Source: Gammaproteobacteria bacterium | Lineage (GTDB): Bacteria; Pseudomonadota; Gammaproteobacteria; Steroidobacterales; Steroidobacteraceae | Length of the DNA stretch: 64,000 nucleotides | Direction of reading: 5' to 3' | Assembly: GCA_028293745.1 (NCBI GenBank) | Contig: JAQGOF010000047.1 | Location: 1 to 64,000, forward strand | Part shown: one piece after another, positions 1-8,019 of the stretch | Layout of the letters: each line of letters opens with the position of its first letter | Position numbering within the stretch: the stretch's first letter is position 1 | The notes under the pieces: model-generated | The model's input: only the letters and a program-made list of their open reading frames with translations | Told to the model about the DNA's origin: nothing | The model's database searches: none | Position numbers and translations under genes: made by a program

Positions 1-2
1 GC

Positions 3-140
3 CTGCGAGAGGCCTCAGAAGAGCTCAGCGTGAGTCTCAGCACGGTGCGAACGCACCTGAAGAAGCTCTTTGAGAAGACTGGTACCAACCGTCAAGCAAC
101 ACTGCTTCGCGCTTTCCTGATGAGTCCGCGTGACCGATAA
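3..140 (+). CDS. LuxR-type HTH regulator, C-terminal end only
   Basis: This is the last 45 codons of a gene that enters from the left edge. The readable protein contains VSLSTVRTHLKKLFEKTG, the recognition-helix half of a LuxR/GerE-type helix-turn-helix, followed by a short tail ending at TAA. The reading frame starts at base 3 and is open back to the edge. Such domains bind DNA as the output module of response regulators or quorum-type regulators. The input domain lies outside the window, so the signal cannot be named. Two GC-rich hairpins follow within 50 bases and may end the transcript. Confidence 0.75.
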   Translation: MREASEELSVSLSTVRTHLKKLFEKTGTNRQATLLRAFLMSPRDR

Positions 141-150
141 GACAGGATGT

Positions 151-188
151 GACCTCGACGCGAGGTCGGGCCACCTGCATCAGGCCCG
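151..188. terminator. Paired hairpins after the LuxR-type gene
   Basis: Ten bases after the stop codon there is a 7-bp stem (GACCTCG/CGAGGTC, loop ACG, 151-167). It runs into a second 6-bp stem (CGGGCC/GGCCCG, 167-188). No T tract follows, so this is a candidate terminator or mRNA 3' end structure only. Confidence 0.4.
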
Positions 189-475
189 GTAGGCAGCGCA
201 GAGCATCGACCAGCAGGGCGAAGGCCGGCGAAGACTGTCGACTGCTGGCACATACGCCAGGCCGTAACCGGCCAGTGCGGCAGTGAGCATCTGCCTGGTC
301 ATGTTGAAGACCAGCTGACCTTCGACGCGCACGTTCATCTCTGCCCAATGCGCAACTTGGGCCGGGACGCTGCCTTAGGAATGCGTCAACTCCGAAACAA
401 TCCAGACATGGCTGGGAAACTGTGTCATGCGAGGGTTGTCGGAAAGAGGTAACGGTTGATCTACGGAGGACGTTA
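189..475. other. Intergenic stretch without a recognisable gene
   Basis: Together with the hairpins before it, this makes about 335 bases between the LuxR-type gene and hpnM. Open frames on the minus strand here give low-complexity, Ser/Arg-rich translations with no family resemblance. The only supportable element is the ribosome-binding site GGAGG at about 465-469, six bases before the hpnM start. Confidence 0.5.
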
Positions 476-1087
476 ATGTCCCTGATACCTAATATTGTCG
501 CGTCCGTGTGCGTGCTGGGCTTCGCGACGCTGGCCGAGAAAGTGTATGCCGCCCCTAGTGACCCCGCGGCCATTCAAATAGAGAGGCTCCATACTGCGCT
601 GCTCAAATCCATGCGGGCGGGTTCCAGGGTGGCCTTGACGGATCGATACCGGGACCTTCAGCCGGTGATCGAACAGGCTTTCGACTTGCCGCTCATGACG
701 CGGCTCTCCATAGGGCCGCCTTGGGCAGGCTTCTCGCAAGAACAGCAGCAGGTATCGCTCGCGGCTTTCACGCGACTCACGGTTGCCAGCTACGCGGTCA
801 ACTTTCGTGAGTTTGACGGAGAGAAATTCGAAATCGAGGACATCGTCGCAAGTCGAGGTGCGTACAAAGTCGTCCAGGCACACCTCATTTCTCCTCATGA
901 CACCCCTGCGGGTTTGACCTATCAGTTGCACGAGGCAGGCGGAGTTTGGAAGATCGTAGATGTTTATTACGACGGCGTCAGTGAGCTGACCATGCGGCGC
1001 TCAGACTTCGCCGCTGCGCTGGCCTCTGGAGGAACTCCCGTCTTGATAGCGCACCTGAACAGGCTCGGCGATTCTCTCATGCGATAG
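476..1087 (+). CDS. hpnM: HpnM/MlaC-like periplasmic lipid-binding protein
   Basis: A 203-residue protein of the MlaC/Ttg2D family, periplasmic carriers that shuttle lipids between membranes. The HpnM branch accompanies hopanoid genes. The start at 476 is chosen because GGAGG lies six bases upstream and because it begins a signal peptide (hydrophobic core around ASVCVLGFATLA, cut near YAA). A GTG at 422 would add 18 codons with no ribosome-binding site. The body carries the family pattern of an amphipathic N-terminal region, a middle LAAFTRLTVASYAVNF segment and a C-terminal VWKIVDVYYDGVSE motif. The hpnN partner lies on the opposite strand and its 3' end overlaps this gene by about 90-120 bases. 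The symbol rests on that neighbour; a generic MlaC-family assignment is safer on sequence alone. Confidence 0.8.
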   Translation: MSLIPNIVASVCVLGFATLAEKVYAAPSDPAAIQIERLHTALLKSMRAGSRVALTDRYRDLQPVIEQAFDLPLMTRLSIGPPWAGFSQEQQQVSLAAFTRLTVASYAVNFREFDGEKFEIEDIVASRGAYKVVQAHLISPHDTPAGLTYQLHEAGGVWKIVDVYYDGVSELTMRRSDFAAALASGGTPVLIAHLNRLGDSLMR

Positions 1088-3708
1088 CGGGTGTGCTGTC
1101 TGCACGGGTGAACGGCCCATGAGCGCCGGTTGGAACAGCAGCGCCAGGCGAGAGTCCATACCAGGGAGATCATCAGCAGCTCCCCCATGCTGGCAGTTCC
1201 GGGATGGCTGGAGGCCCAGAGGCTCCCGAAGCCCGTGCCGGTGGCGAGCGCACTGAAGAATATGCCCCGGGCAAGGCTCGATGTCAGAAGGTGCGAGCCG
1301 CCCGAACGCCAGGACATCACGAAATAGATGTGGAAAGCAACGCCGATCCCGAACAGCAGGGGCAGGGCGATGATGTTCGCAAAATTCAACGGCTGGCGGA
1401 TCAGTACACAGGTGCCCATGGTCAGAAGCCCGGTCAACACGATGGGCGCCATGGTAATCGCGACATCGCGCACTCGCCGCAATGAGACGAGGAGCAGGGC
1501 AGTGATGGCGACGAATGAAAGCGCGCCCGCCTCGATAAAGGCATCAACCACTGCGCGACCGCCCGCCTGGAGGCTGATCGCCGTGCCGGTGACATCCGGA
1601 GCTATCCTGACGGCGCTGGCAATGAACTGGCTGAGTATCGCATTGTCGTTGGAGTCACCTCGCGCTGAAATCGAAATTCGTGCGCGCCCGTCGGGTGTCT
1701 GCCATTTGCGTACTATCTCGGGCGGGAGAGTTCCGATCGTAATGAGCTGCGGCTGCAACAACTGGCGTATCTGATCGAGAACCGTCGTAAAACCGGGTAA
1801 CAGCACTCGAGCTGCCTTGGCTCGCGCTGCGGGGCTGCCGCGGGCCAGCTCGCTGAGCTCGTCGGCGAGCCGGCGTGTATCCGAATCCATTGCGTGATCA
1901 ATCGACGCTCGTCGCAGCTTCGCAGCGATACGTTTCAAGCTGTCAGCAACCTGCAAGTCGTTGGGGGTAGGCGCAACCGCCACCGGATTGAGTGTGAGAT
2001 CCAGAAAACTCGCCGCGTCGGCGATGAGCGCAATCTTTTCCGGCTGGCCGGTGGGAATAAAACTCGAAAGAGTGTGCGCGCTCGCGACCGCGGGGTCGGC
2101 CCTGAATCTGGCGGCAAGCTCGTCTGCCGCCTCGAGGTTGGATCGGATGACTTCCAGGGTATTAGGCGACTCGTCCGGGTCGCGCATCAGCTCAATGAGC
2201 GTTGCAACCGATTCCGCTTCTGTGCTGCGCAGGTGCATTGGATTGAAGTCAAAGCGCACGAGCGGCAGCAGGGCTGCACAAATGACTGCCGCGATCACGC
2301 CGGTGCCCAGTACCAGGCGCCGATGCCTGAGCACATATTTGTCGATGAGGCTCAAGCGCACACTCGTTCGGCGATCAGGTGCTCGCGGCGCTCGAGTGAG
2401 TCCAATCAGAGCTGGCAACACTGTGAGGTTGAGTGCGAGGGCCGTGAAAATACCGAGGCCGGCGATCACTCCGAGTTGCGACACTCCGTAATAGGCGGTG
2501 GGCCCGAAGGCCAGAAAGCCGACGCCGATCGCGGTGGCCGCCAAGGTCAGCGAGCCGCCCATTTCGTGTCCCGTCGCAACGAGAGCAGCGCGCACGTCTT
2601 GCGTTGCTCGCTGTTGCGCCCGATAGCGAACGCTGAACTGAATGCCGATATCGATTCCCAACCCGACGAATAGAGGGATGAAGGCGACCGAGATCACGTT
2701 GAACCGATGGAAGACCGCCAGGCCCAACGCAGTGGCTATCATCAAGCCCAGCAAAGTCGTCGCCAGAATGGAGGCGATCAGCCGCAGCGACCGTACCGCA
2801 AACCAAAGCATCAGGATCATCGCCCCGCTCGCAAGACAGGCGATCAAACCGGCGCGCTGGGCCAAAGTGGCGAATTCCTCATCCTGTAGCGGCACCGGGC
2901 CTGTCAGGCGCACGCGGACACCGTGAGCAGCATCGAGCTGCAGCCGATTGGCGGTGGCGCGGATAGCACCAATTGCCAGCTTACCGGGCTCCAGTTGGGT
3001 AAAGTCGAGCTTCGGGTCGACCAGGATGATATGCCGCAGCTCGCGTGGGTCTGGTTGGTGCGCGGCAATCAGCGAGCTCCAGGAAAGAACGGCGGGGTTG
3101 TTGGCAGCAAGTCCTTGCAACGCGTCAGCCAGCGCTCGGATTGGAGTGTGAAGATCTTGCAGCGAGGCCTGGCCCCCATTGACGCCTTGGAGCGCTAGCG
3201 ACAGTGCACTCGCAAGCCCTCGTAGCGATGGATCGGACGCCATCGGGCCGAGAAAAGGCTGGGCTTTCAGGAGTTGAGCCGTTGCGGCCTTCACCTCCCC
3301 GGTCGAAGCAAAGAGCAGTCTGTTTTTCGCCCAAAATGGTCCACCGTCTGGCCGCTCGACCGAGCGGAACAAGCTGCGTTGGGCGCTCAGATGGGCGGCG
3401 AGCTCAGCAGCAGCCTCCTCGCCCAATTCCGGTGTTTGAGCGTCTATGACCACGACGACATTGGCGGCGTCCTGCGGGAATGCCACATTGAAGGCCGTCT
3501 CCCGAATTCGCCAGCCGAGCTTGGGCGACAATAGTGCGTAGGTATCGGTCGTCATCGCGAAATGCGCGACGACGTAGTTGGTGATCGCTACGCCGAGAAT
3601 GACTGCCAGTGCTACGACGATCCAAGCGCGTTCCACGCACAAAGTAACAAGGCGTGCGAACGCACAAGATCCGAAGTTCAAATCGGCAGATACCAGGCTC
3701 GGTCCCAC
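967..3708 (-). CDS. hpnN: HpnN-type RND/MMPL transporter (apparent 3' frameshift)
   Basis: A 913-residue RND-superfamily inner-membrane protein of the HpnN (MMPL) type, thought to move hopanoids or related lipids to the outer membrane. It shows the expected plan. There is an N-terminal helix (WIVVALAVILGVAI), a large periplasmic domain and a block of helices including FIPLFVGLGIDIGIQFSVRYR. A second periplasmic domain and a second helix block with PLLFGIGVAFHIYFV follow. The protein becomes non-membrane after SLVWT. In a neighbouring frame the DNA encodes LALLFQPALMGRSP, which looks like the missing last helix and would end at 1001. A one-base loss near 1145-1160 would explain this. The GTG at 3708 is a weak start, and a TTG near 3680 is an alternative. 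Confidence 0.85.
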   Translation of the reverse strand: MGPSLVSADLNFGSCAFARLVTLCVERAWIVVALAVILGVAITNYVVAHFAMTTDTYALLSPKLGWRIRETAFNVAFPQDAANVVVVIDAQTPELGEEAAAELAAHLSAQRSLFRSVERPDGGPFWAKNRLLFASTGEVKAATAQLLKAQPFLGPMASDPSLRGLASALSLALQGVNGGQASLQDLHTPIRALADALQGLAANNPAVLSWSSLIAAHQPDPRELRHIILVDPKLDFTQLEPGKLAIGAIRATANRLQLDAAHGVRVRLTGPVPLQDEEFATLAQRAGLIACLASGAMILMLWFAVRSLRLIASILATTLLGLMIATALGLAVFHRFNVISVAFIPLFVGLGIDIGIQFSVRYRAQQRATQDVRAALVATGHEMGGSLTLAATAIGVGFLAFGPTAYYGVSQLGVIAGLGIFTALALNLTVLPALIGLTRAPRAPDRRTSVRLSLIDKYVLRHRRLVLGTGVIAAVICAALLPLVRFDFNPMHLRSTEAESVATLIELMRDPDESPNTLEVIRSNLEAADELAARFRADPAVASAHTLSSFIPTGQPEKIALIADAASFLDLTLNPVAVAPTPNDLQVADSLKRIAAKLRRASIDHAMDSDTRRLADELSELARGSPAARAKAARVLLPGFTTVLDQIRQLLQPQLITIGTLPPEIVRKWQTPDGRARISISARGDSNDNAILSQFIASAVRIAPDVTGTAISLQAGGRAVVDAFIEAGALSFVAITALLLVSLRRVRDVAITMAPIVLTGLLTMGTCVLIRQPLNFANIIALPLLFGIGVAFHIYFVMSWRSGGSHLLTSSLARGIFFSALATGTGFGSLWASSHPGTASMGELLMISLVWTLAWRCCSNRRSWAVHPCRQHTRYRMRESPSLFRCAIKTGVPPEASAAAKSERRMVSSLTPS

Positions 3709-3802
3709 AGGACGGGGATTCTAGGGACGAGTCTTGTTCCGTTGATGTCCGATTCGAGACTATCGAAATAAAATGTGTGCGTGTTGTAACAAACGGGCCG
3801 GG

Positions 3803-4495
3803 TCATCTGAGGCAGCGGGCGAAGAAGCTGAAAGTGCGATCCCACGCTTGCTGCGACCAGACGGGGTCGTACTGGGTTTGTGGGATGCGCCCCGGCCCCA
3901 CGGCGGTCTCGTTGGCAAAGGCATGGTGTGCGAGATAGCGGTGGAAGTCGAAGCTCACGCCGGCTTCGCGCAGTTTGTCCTGCAGCGGATCGATGGTGGC
4001 AATGGGGAAGAACTGGTCCTGCGTGGCCCAATGCCCTTGCAGCGGCGCCCGGATCTTGGTGGCGTCGATGTACTCCAGCGGCGGGCAACCATACCAGACC
4101 ACGCCGGCGTCGATCTCAGGGGACATGCACAAGGCCAGCAGCGTCAACGCACCCCCCATGCAAAAGCCAGTTATCCCGACTTTGCCGCTGCGGGTCTTCA
4201 GGAACTGCACGGCGCCACGAATATCCTGCGAAGCTGCATCGGCGAAGTTCAGACCCGTCATCAAGTGATTCGCTTCTTCGGCCTCAACCGTCGACTTGCC
4301 GCGGAAGAGGTCGGGCACGAGCGCGATGTAGCCCGCGCTCGCCAGACGGTCAGCGACTCCACGGATTTGTTCGTTGACACCCCACCATTCCTGGATGACG
4401 ACGATTGCCGCAGCACCAGCAGTGTGCTCCGGCTCGGCCAGGTAACCCTGAACAGCTTGTCCGTCGGGACGCTTGAAGGTGACTGTTGTTGCCAT
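3803..4495 (-). CDS. Dienelactone hydrolase family protein
   Basis: A 230-residue alpha/beta hydrolase of the dienelactone hydrolase family. It has the full catalytic signature: E36 in IQEWWG, nucleophile C112 in GFCMGG, D160 in WATQDQFFP, and His in LAHHAFANET (H190/H191). Family enzymes open lactones such as dienelactone in aromatic degradation, but many members hydrolyse other small esters and no aromatic pathway genes are nearby. There is no signal peptide, so it is cytosolic. It is transcribed toward hpnN with a 94-base gap, so co-transcription is possible but not demonstrated. The length is normal for the family. Confidence 0.9.
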   Translation of the reverse strand: MATTVTFKRPDGQAVQGYLAEPEHTAGAAAIVVIQEWWGVNEQIRGVADRLASAGYIALVPDLFRGKSTVEAEEANHLMTGLNFADAASQDIRGAVQFLKTRSGKVGITGFCMGGALTLLALCMSPEIDAGVVWYGCPPLEYIDATKIRAPLQGHWATQDQFFPIATIDPLQDKLREAGVSFDFHRYLAHHAFANETAVGPGRIPQTQYDPVWSQQAWDRTFSFFARCLR

Positions 4496-4689
4496 TGATA
4501 GATTCCAAGTTGGGTGTGTAGAGCAAGATTTGGAGCATACCTTCGCCTGCTAGGGCGGGACACCGTCGCACCGCGACCATTTGTCTCAGCTGGGCCTTCA
4601 CAGGCAGCCCAACGCTATATAGTCGCCTCGGCAGCCATCTTCGTCGATAGCCCGAAGGGGCCAGGCGGGAAGGTCCCTTCTGCGCAGTA

Positions 4690-4710
4690 GGGCCGCCGGG
4701 TTGTCGGCCC
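4690..4710 (-). terminator. GC-rich hairpin after the winged-helix regulator
   Basis: A 6-bp stem GGGCCG/CGGCCC with a 9-base loop lies 41 bases past the stop of the leftward regulator. No T tract follows, so it is a weak terminator candidate. The rest of 4496-4750 shows nothing else supportable. Confidence 0.3.
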
Positions 4711-4750
4711 GCACCGGCGACCCGGGCGCGACGGCGCTCACTCTTGGCGA

Positions 4751-5323
4751 CTACGTCGAGCGTTTCGCGTGATCGGCTGGCTGCCGACGATGAGTGGCTG
4801 CGGCGCGAGCAGCCTGGGCGTATATGCCTGTCATGAGCTCAAGCGTGCGCGTGGCCTCCTCGAGGCGATGAGCAAGCTCCGGCACGCTCTTGATTGCATC
4901 GATCAATAGCGTGGCGCGCACGCCCGCATAACGGTCGGTTACGTCGAGCCCGAGCGGCGTTACCTCGTATAACACGCCCGCTCGTCCGCTACCTCTGCGT
5001 ACGACAAACCCCGCTTTGATCAACTTGCGAAGGCTGTACTGGATGTTCGGAATGTCCTCGCGATTCGTCATATGGGCGAGATCGTGAATGCTCTTGGGGC
5101 GGTCGTTCATTCTGATGATATGCAGCAGCGCGTTTTCGGGTCCGCTGGCAACGAGGTCGACTACGTTGGCAAGGCATTCGGCTTGCCAGCGTCCGAATGC
5201 CTCGAATGATCGCATCAGTGCATATTCGAGCTCTGCGACGTCGACTTCGAGGGGAGTTCGCGCCAGGTGCCAGCGCCGGTCAAGGGCACGGGACTGCGCT
5301 TGGGACGGCTTGCGTCGTGGCAT
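4751..5323 (-). CDS. MarR-like winged-helix transcriptional regulator
   Basis: A 190-residue predicted winged-helix protein of the MarR-like group. The DNA-binding part is about residues 55-120: NRPKSIHDLAHMTNRED-like helices, the recognition helix NIQYSLRKLIKAGFV, and a wing RRGSGRAGVLYEVT. A C-terminal helical segment probably dimerises. The start at 5323 (MPRRK) is preferred over an upstream ATG because GAGGAG sits six bases before it. It is divergent from the flavin monooxygenase at 5427, with a 103-base AT-rich intergenic region, so it most likely controls that gene. The family typically responds to small phenolic or xenobiotic ligands; the ligand here is unknown. Confidence 0.8.
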   Translation of the reverse strand: MPRRKPSQAQSRALDRRWHLARTPLEVDVAELEYALMRSFEAFGRWQAECLANVVDLVASGPENALLHIIRMNDRPKSIHDLAHMTNREDIPNIQYSLRKLIKAGFVVRRGSGRAGVLYEVTPLGLDVTDRYAGVRATLLIDAIKSVPELAHRLEEATRTLELMTGIYAQAARAAATHRRQPADHAKRST

Positions 5324-5379
5324 TCGGATCTCCTCGGTCAAGGGGTAGCGGGCCGGCACTTGCAATGCCCTTCGAACTA

Positions 5380-5415
5380 ACGATAGACTTTCTATTAAAA
5401 CTTATATCTTAAAAC
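5380..5415. promoter_or_regulatory. AT-rich island between divergent regulator and monooxygenase
   Basis: The segment from about 5380 to 5415 is much more AT-rich than its surroundings and contains TATTAAAACTTATATCTTAA. It lies just before the rightward start codon. It is a plausible promoter/operator region for the divergent pair, but no clean inverted repeat was found. Confidence 0.35.
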
Positions 5416-5426
5416 GGGGTCGGGCA

Positions 5427-6533
5427 ATGAGCTCATCTACCAACCGCATGTTCGAGCCCGACAGCTTCCTGCTCGGGACATTTGCCTCCAACTGCTCGAG
5501 CGGCATGACGGTGACCAAGGTGCCTGACCGCTGGGACAATTCCTGGGCCAACAATCTGCGGCTGGCAAAACTGCTCGATGATGCAGGAATCGATTTCATG
5601 CTGCCGATTGCCCGTTGGATCGGATATGGCGGCGAGACCAATTTTCATGGCAGCGTACTCGAGACAATGACGTGGGCCGCCGGCCTGCTCGCGCAGACCC
5701 GCGCCATCAATGTCTTCGCCACGATCCACACGGTCGCGAACCACCCGGTAGTCGTCGCCAAGCAGCTTGCAACCCTTGACCAGATCAGCGGCGGTCGCGT
5801 TGGTCTCAACATCGTGGCAGGTTGGAACAAGCCGGAGTACGAGGCACTCGGCCTGAACCTGCCCGATGACCACGAGACCCGCTATGGCTATGCCCAGGAA
5901 TGGTTCGACGTTGTCACGGCGCTGTGGAGTCGAACGGAGAGCTTCGATTGGGAGGGGCGCTACTTCAAGCTCAAGAACGTGCTCAGCGAGCCTCGACCGT
6001 CCACCCGGCTGCCGATACTCAATGCCGCAGGTTCTGAGCAAGGGCGCAAATTCGCGGTGCGCAATGCCAATTTCCTCTTTACGCCGGCAATTGACCCCGC
6101 GCGCTCGAAGCACGAGGTGGCGGCACTGAAGGAGCAGGCAACGATCAGTGGGAGATCCGTCGACGTGCTCACTTTCGCGCACGTAGTTTGTCGTCCAACC
6201 GAGAGGGAAGCCAAGGAGTATCTCCAATATTGCGCGCAGACGCACGCTGACTGGGATGCGGTGGACAACCTCGTTCGGCTCCAGTTCGCGCACGCACAGT
6301 CCTTCCCCCACGATATGCTGGCACTGATCCGCGATCGGATGGCGGCTGGCCACGGGGGTTACCCGTTGACCGGCACACCGGAGCAGGTGGCGGAGGGGAT
6401 CATTTCGCTGTACGAGGCGGGCTTTCGAGGCACAACCCTGTCATTCGTTGACTACGTCGAGGAGTTTCCCTACTTCCGCGACAACGTGCTGCCCATCCTC
6501 GAAGCCCATGGAATACGCCGGGCTCAGCGGTAA
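5427..6533 (+). CDS. LLM-class flavin-dependent monooxygenase
   Basis: A 368-residue luciferase-like (LLM) TIM-barrel monooxygenase, using reduced FMN or F420-type flavin and oxygen. Recognisable family segments are FASNCSSGMTVTKVP near the N terminus, the strand-loop LDQISGGRVGLNIVAGWNKPEYEALG around residues 128-155, and the C-terminal GTPEQVAEGIISLYEAG. It most resembles the pyrimidine monooxygenase RutA and sulfone/alkanesulfonate monooxygenase branches, but no rut or ssu/sfn genes are adjacent, so the substrate is unknown. The MarR-like regulator diverges from it. The following DUF1993 gene starts 77 bases downstream in the same direction and could be co-transcribed. Confidence 0.88.
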   Translation: MSSSTNRMFEPDSFLLGTFASNCSSGMTVTKVPDRWDNSWANNLRLAKLLDDAGIDFMLPIARWIGYGGETNFHGSVLETMTWAAGLLAQTRAINVFATIHTVANHPVVVAKQLATLDQISGGRVGLNIVAGWNKPEYEALGLNLPDDHETRYGYAQEWFDVVTALWSRTESFDWEGRYFKLKNVLSEPRPSTRLPILNAAGSEQGRKFAVRNANFLFTPAIDPARSKHEVAALKEQATISGRSVDVLTFAHVVCRPTEREAKEYLQYCAQTHADWDAVDNLVRLQFAHAQSFPHDMLALIRDRMAAGHGGYPLTGTPEQVAEGIISLYEAGFRGTTLSFVDYVEEFPYFRDNVLPILEAHGIRRAQR

Positions 6534-6610
6534 GGGGAAATCGAGCGGCCGTCACATTCTCCCGCTAAAGTTGCGCCGATCGAATTCATTAAATCCCCCG
6601 GGGGTGTCAC

Positions 6611-7120
6611 ATGTCCGTGTCTCTATATGACGTATCCATTCCGATCTTCACTCTCAGCCTGAACAATCTCGCCGTAATCCTCGACAAGGCGGCCAGCCAC
6701 TCCGAGAACAAGAAGGTGGACCCCAAGGTATTCCCCGCGGCACGCCTCATCATCGATATGCTGCCACTGTCGAGCCAGATCCAGATTGCCTGCGACACTG
6801 CCAAAGGCGCCGCGGCCCGCTTGGCTGGTGTCGAGATCCCCAAGCACGCGGACACCGAGGCGACACTCGATGAGCTCAAGGCGCGCGTGGCCAAGACCCT
6901 GGACTTCATCAAGACCATCAAGCCCGAGCAGCTCGAGGGAGCGGAGGCGCGGGAAATCGTTTTGCAATTCCCGCAGAGCACTTTGAAGTTCACCGGCGTC
7001 AACTACCTTACCAATTTCGCGCTGCCGAATTTCTTTTTTCACGTGACGACCGCATACGCGCTATTGCGAAAGAACGGCGTCGACCTCGGCAAACGTGATT
7101 TCCTTGGGCCTATACAGTGA
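6611..7120 (+). CDS. DUF1993 family protein, copy 1
   Basis: A 169-residue cytosolic helical protein of family DUF1993, function unknown. It shows the family hallmarks: N-terminal LNNLAVILDKAASH, central DTAKGAAARLAGVEIP, and C-terminal FFFHVTTAYALLRKNGVDLGKRDFLG. The fold resembles DinB-like four-helix bundles, with histidines that could bind metal; that comparison is inference. A second copy (54977-55480) shares nearly every motif. It follows the LLM monooxygenase and precedes the toxin-antitoxin genes. Confidence 0.85.
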   Translation: MSVSLYDVSIPIFTLSLNNLAVILDKAASHSENKKVDPKVFPAARLIIDMLPLSSQIQIACDTAKGAAARLAGVEIPKHADTEATLDELKARVAKTLDFIKTIKPEQLEGAEAREIVLQFPQSTLKFTGVNYLTNFALPNFFFHVTTAYALLRKNGVDLGKRDFLGPIQ

Positions 7121-7157
7121 GGAGAACCGGGCACCGGTACGAGTCGCTAGACATCTG

Positions 7158-7183
7158 ATGCGTGATGCGTTAGCATCTGGTGC
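7158..7183. promoter_or_regulatory. Palindromic operator candidate of the toxin-antitoxin genes
   Basis: GATGC-GTTA-GCATC (7164-7177) is a perfect 5-bp inverted repeat ending seven bases before the antitoxin ATG. A further GATGCG copy lies just upstream. The position fits autoregulation by a ribbon-helix-helix antitoxin. Confidence 0.5.
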
Positions 7184-7426
7184 ATGCGAACGACACTCGA
7201 CATAGCCGATGACGTACTTCAGGCCGCGAAGGAGCGGGCGCAGCGCGAACGAAAGACTATCGGAGAGATGATTTCCGAGCTGGCCCGGCGCGCTCTGATG
7301 ACCCCCCCGGAGCCGCTTTCCGTAAAGGAGCCGAAGGCAGTCTACGGTCTTCGGCCGTTCGCGCAGCGCGGCGGTATTGTCACGAATGAGTTGATCGATA
7401 AGCTTCGCGAAGACGATGCGTATTAG
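7184..7426 (+). CDS. VapB-type ribbon-helix-helix antitoxin
   Basis: An 80-residue protein starting MRTTLDIADDVLQAAKERA, the beta-strand plus two-helix ribbon-helix-helix DNA-binding domain of the VapB/CopG-type antitoxins. The C-terminal half (GLRPFAQRGGIVTNELIDKL) is the segment that usually wraps around a PIN-domain toxin. A PIN-domain gene follows 81 bases downstream, a longer gap than in most VapBC pairs. A small hairpin (CCTCCC/GGGAGG, 7427-7440) sits directly after the stop and could set the antitoxin-to-toxin ratio. Autoregulation through the upstream palindrome is expected. Confidence 0.85.
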   Translation: MRTTLDIADDVLQAAKERAQRERKTIGEMISELARRALMTPPEPLSVKEPKAVYGLRPFAQRGGIVTNELIDKLREDDAY

Positions 7427-7440
7427 CCTCCCCCGGGAGG
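7427..7440 (+). terminator. Hairpin between antitoxin and toxin genes
   Basis: CCTCCC-CC-GGGAGG is a 6-bp stem starting at the base after the antitoxin stop codon. The two-base loop is tight, so the end pairs may open. It could be an attenuator or a processing site in the bicistronic message. Confidence 0.35.
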
Positions 7441-7507
7441 ATCGCCGTACGCACCCGGCAGGCGCCGTGCGGGCGGTCCGTTGCTCGAGTTCGAAGGGCT
7501 TGGATTA

Positions 7508-7936
7508 GTGCGCGCGCTGTTGGACGTCAACGTGCTGATCGCATTGCTCGACTCCGATCATACGTCGCACGGGGTTGCAATGAGTTGGTTTGCGAAACAC
7601 GCGCGTGAAGGGTGGGCTTCCTGCCCGATCACTCAAAACGGGTGTGTCCGTATCATGTCGAACCCGAGCTATCCGAACGCATTGCCGGTCCAGGCCGTTA
7701 TGAAACATCTTGCCGGCGCTTGTGAGGAAGACGTTCACGAATTCTGGTCGGATGAAGTCAGCCTGTTGGATGAGGGCGCTTTTGATTCGACGCGAATCCA
7801 TGGCCCCCGGCAACTTACCGACATATACCTCCTTGGCCTTGCCGTTCAGCATGCAGGAAGATTTGTCACGTTCGACACTGGGATTCCTCTCGCGGCGGTT
7901 CGGAAGGCTACGACACGTAATCTGGTAGTCCTGTAG
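7508..7936 (+). CDS. VapC-type PIN-domain toxin with Gln at the second acidic site
   Basis: A 142-residue PIN-domain protein. The GTG at 7508 is chosen because GAAGGG lies about nine bases upstream and the product then begins VRALLDVNVLIALLD, the usual PIN start; a TTG at 7481 is the alternative. PIN nucleases use four acidic residues to hold metal and cut RNA, often tRNA. Here D6, D105 (LTDIYLL) and D123 (FDTGI) are present. The second acidic residue, normally Glu in CPxTENG, is Gln43 in CPITQNG (codon CAA). The enzyme may therefore be weakened or inactive. The antitoxin gene is immediately upstream. Confidence 0.85.
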   Translation: MRALLDVNVLIALLDSDHTSHGVAMSWFAKHAREGWASCPITQNGCVRIMSNPSYPNALPVQAVMKHLAGACEEDVHEFWSDEVSLLDEGAFDSTRIHGPRQLTDIYLLGLAVQHAGRFVTFDTGIPLAAVRKATTRNLVVL

Positions 7937-8019
7937 CCGCGGACTGCCGGCTCTGACGAGCTCGTGGCTGACGATGTCGCCGCTGCCCGGCAGCGGCACC
8001 TCGTGGGCGTCGAATGCGA

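Noticed and set aside
37-573. 178-codon open frame on the minus strand
   Set aside because: Arg/Ser-rich translation without family resemblance; it runs over the LuxR-type tail, two hairpins and the hpnM start.
1894-2673. 259-codon open frame on the plus strand
   Set aside because: Antisense to hpnN with biased Arg/Gly/Gln composition; a frame shadow in GC-rich DNA.
5433-6353. 306-codon open frame on the minus strand
   Set aside because: Antisense to the LLM monooxygenase, which has clear family motifs.
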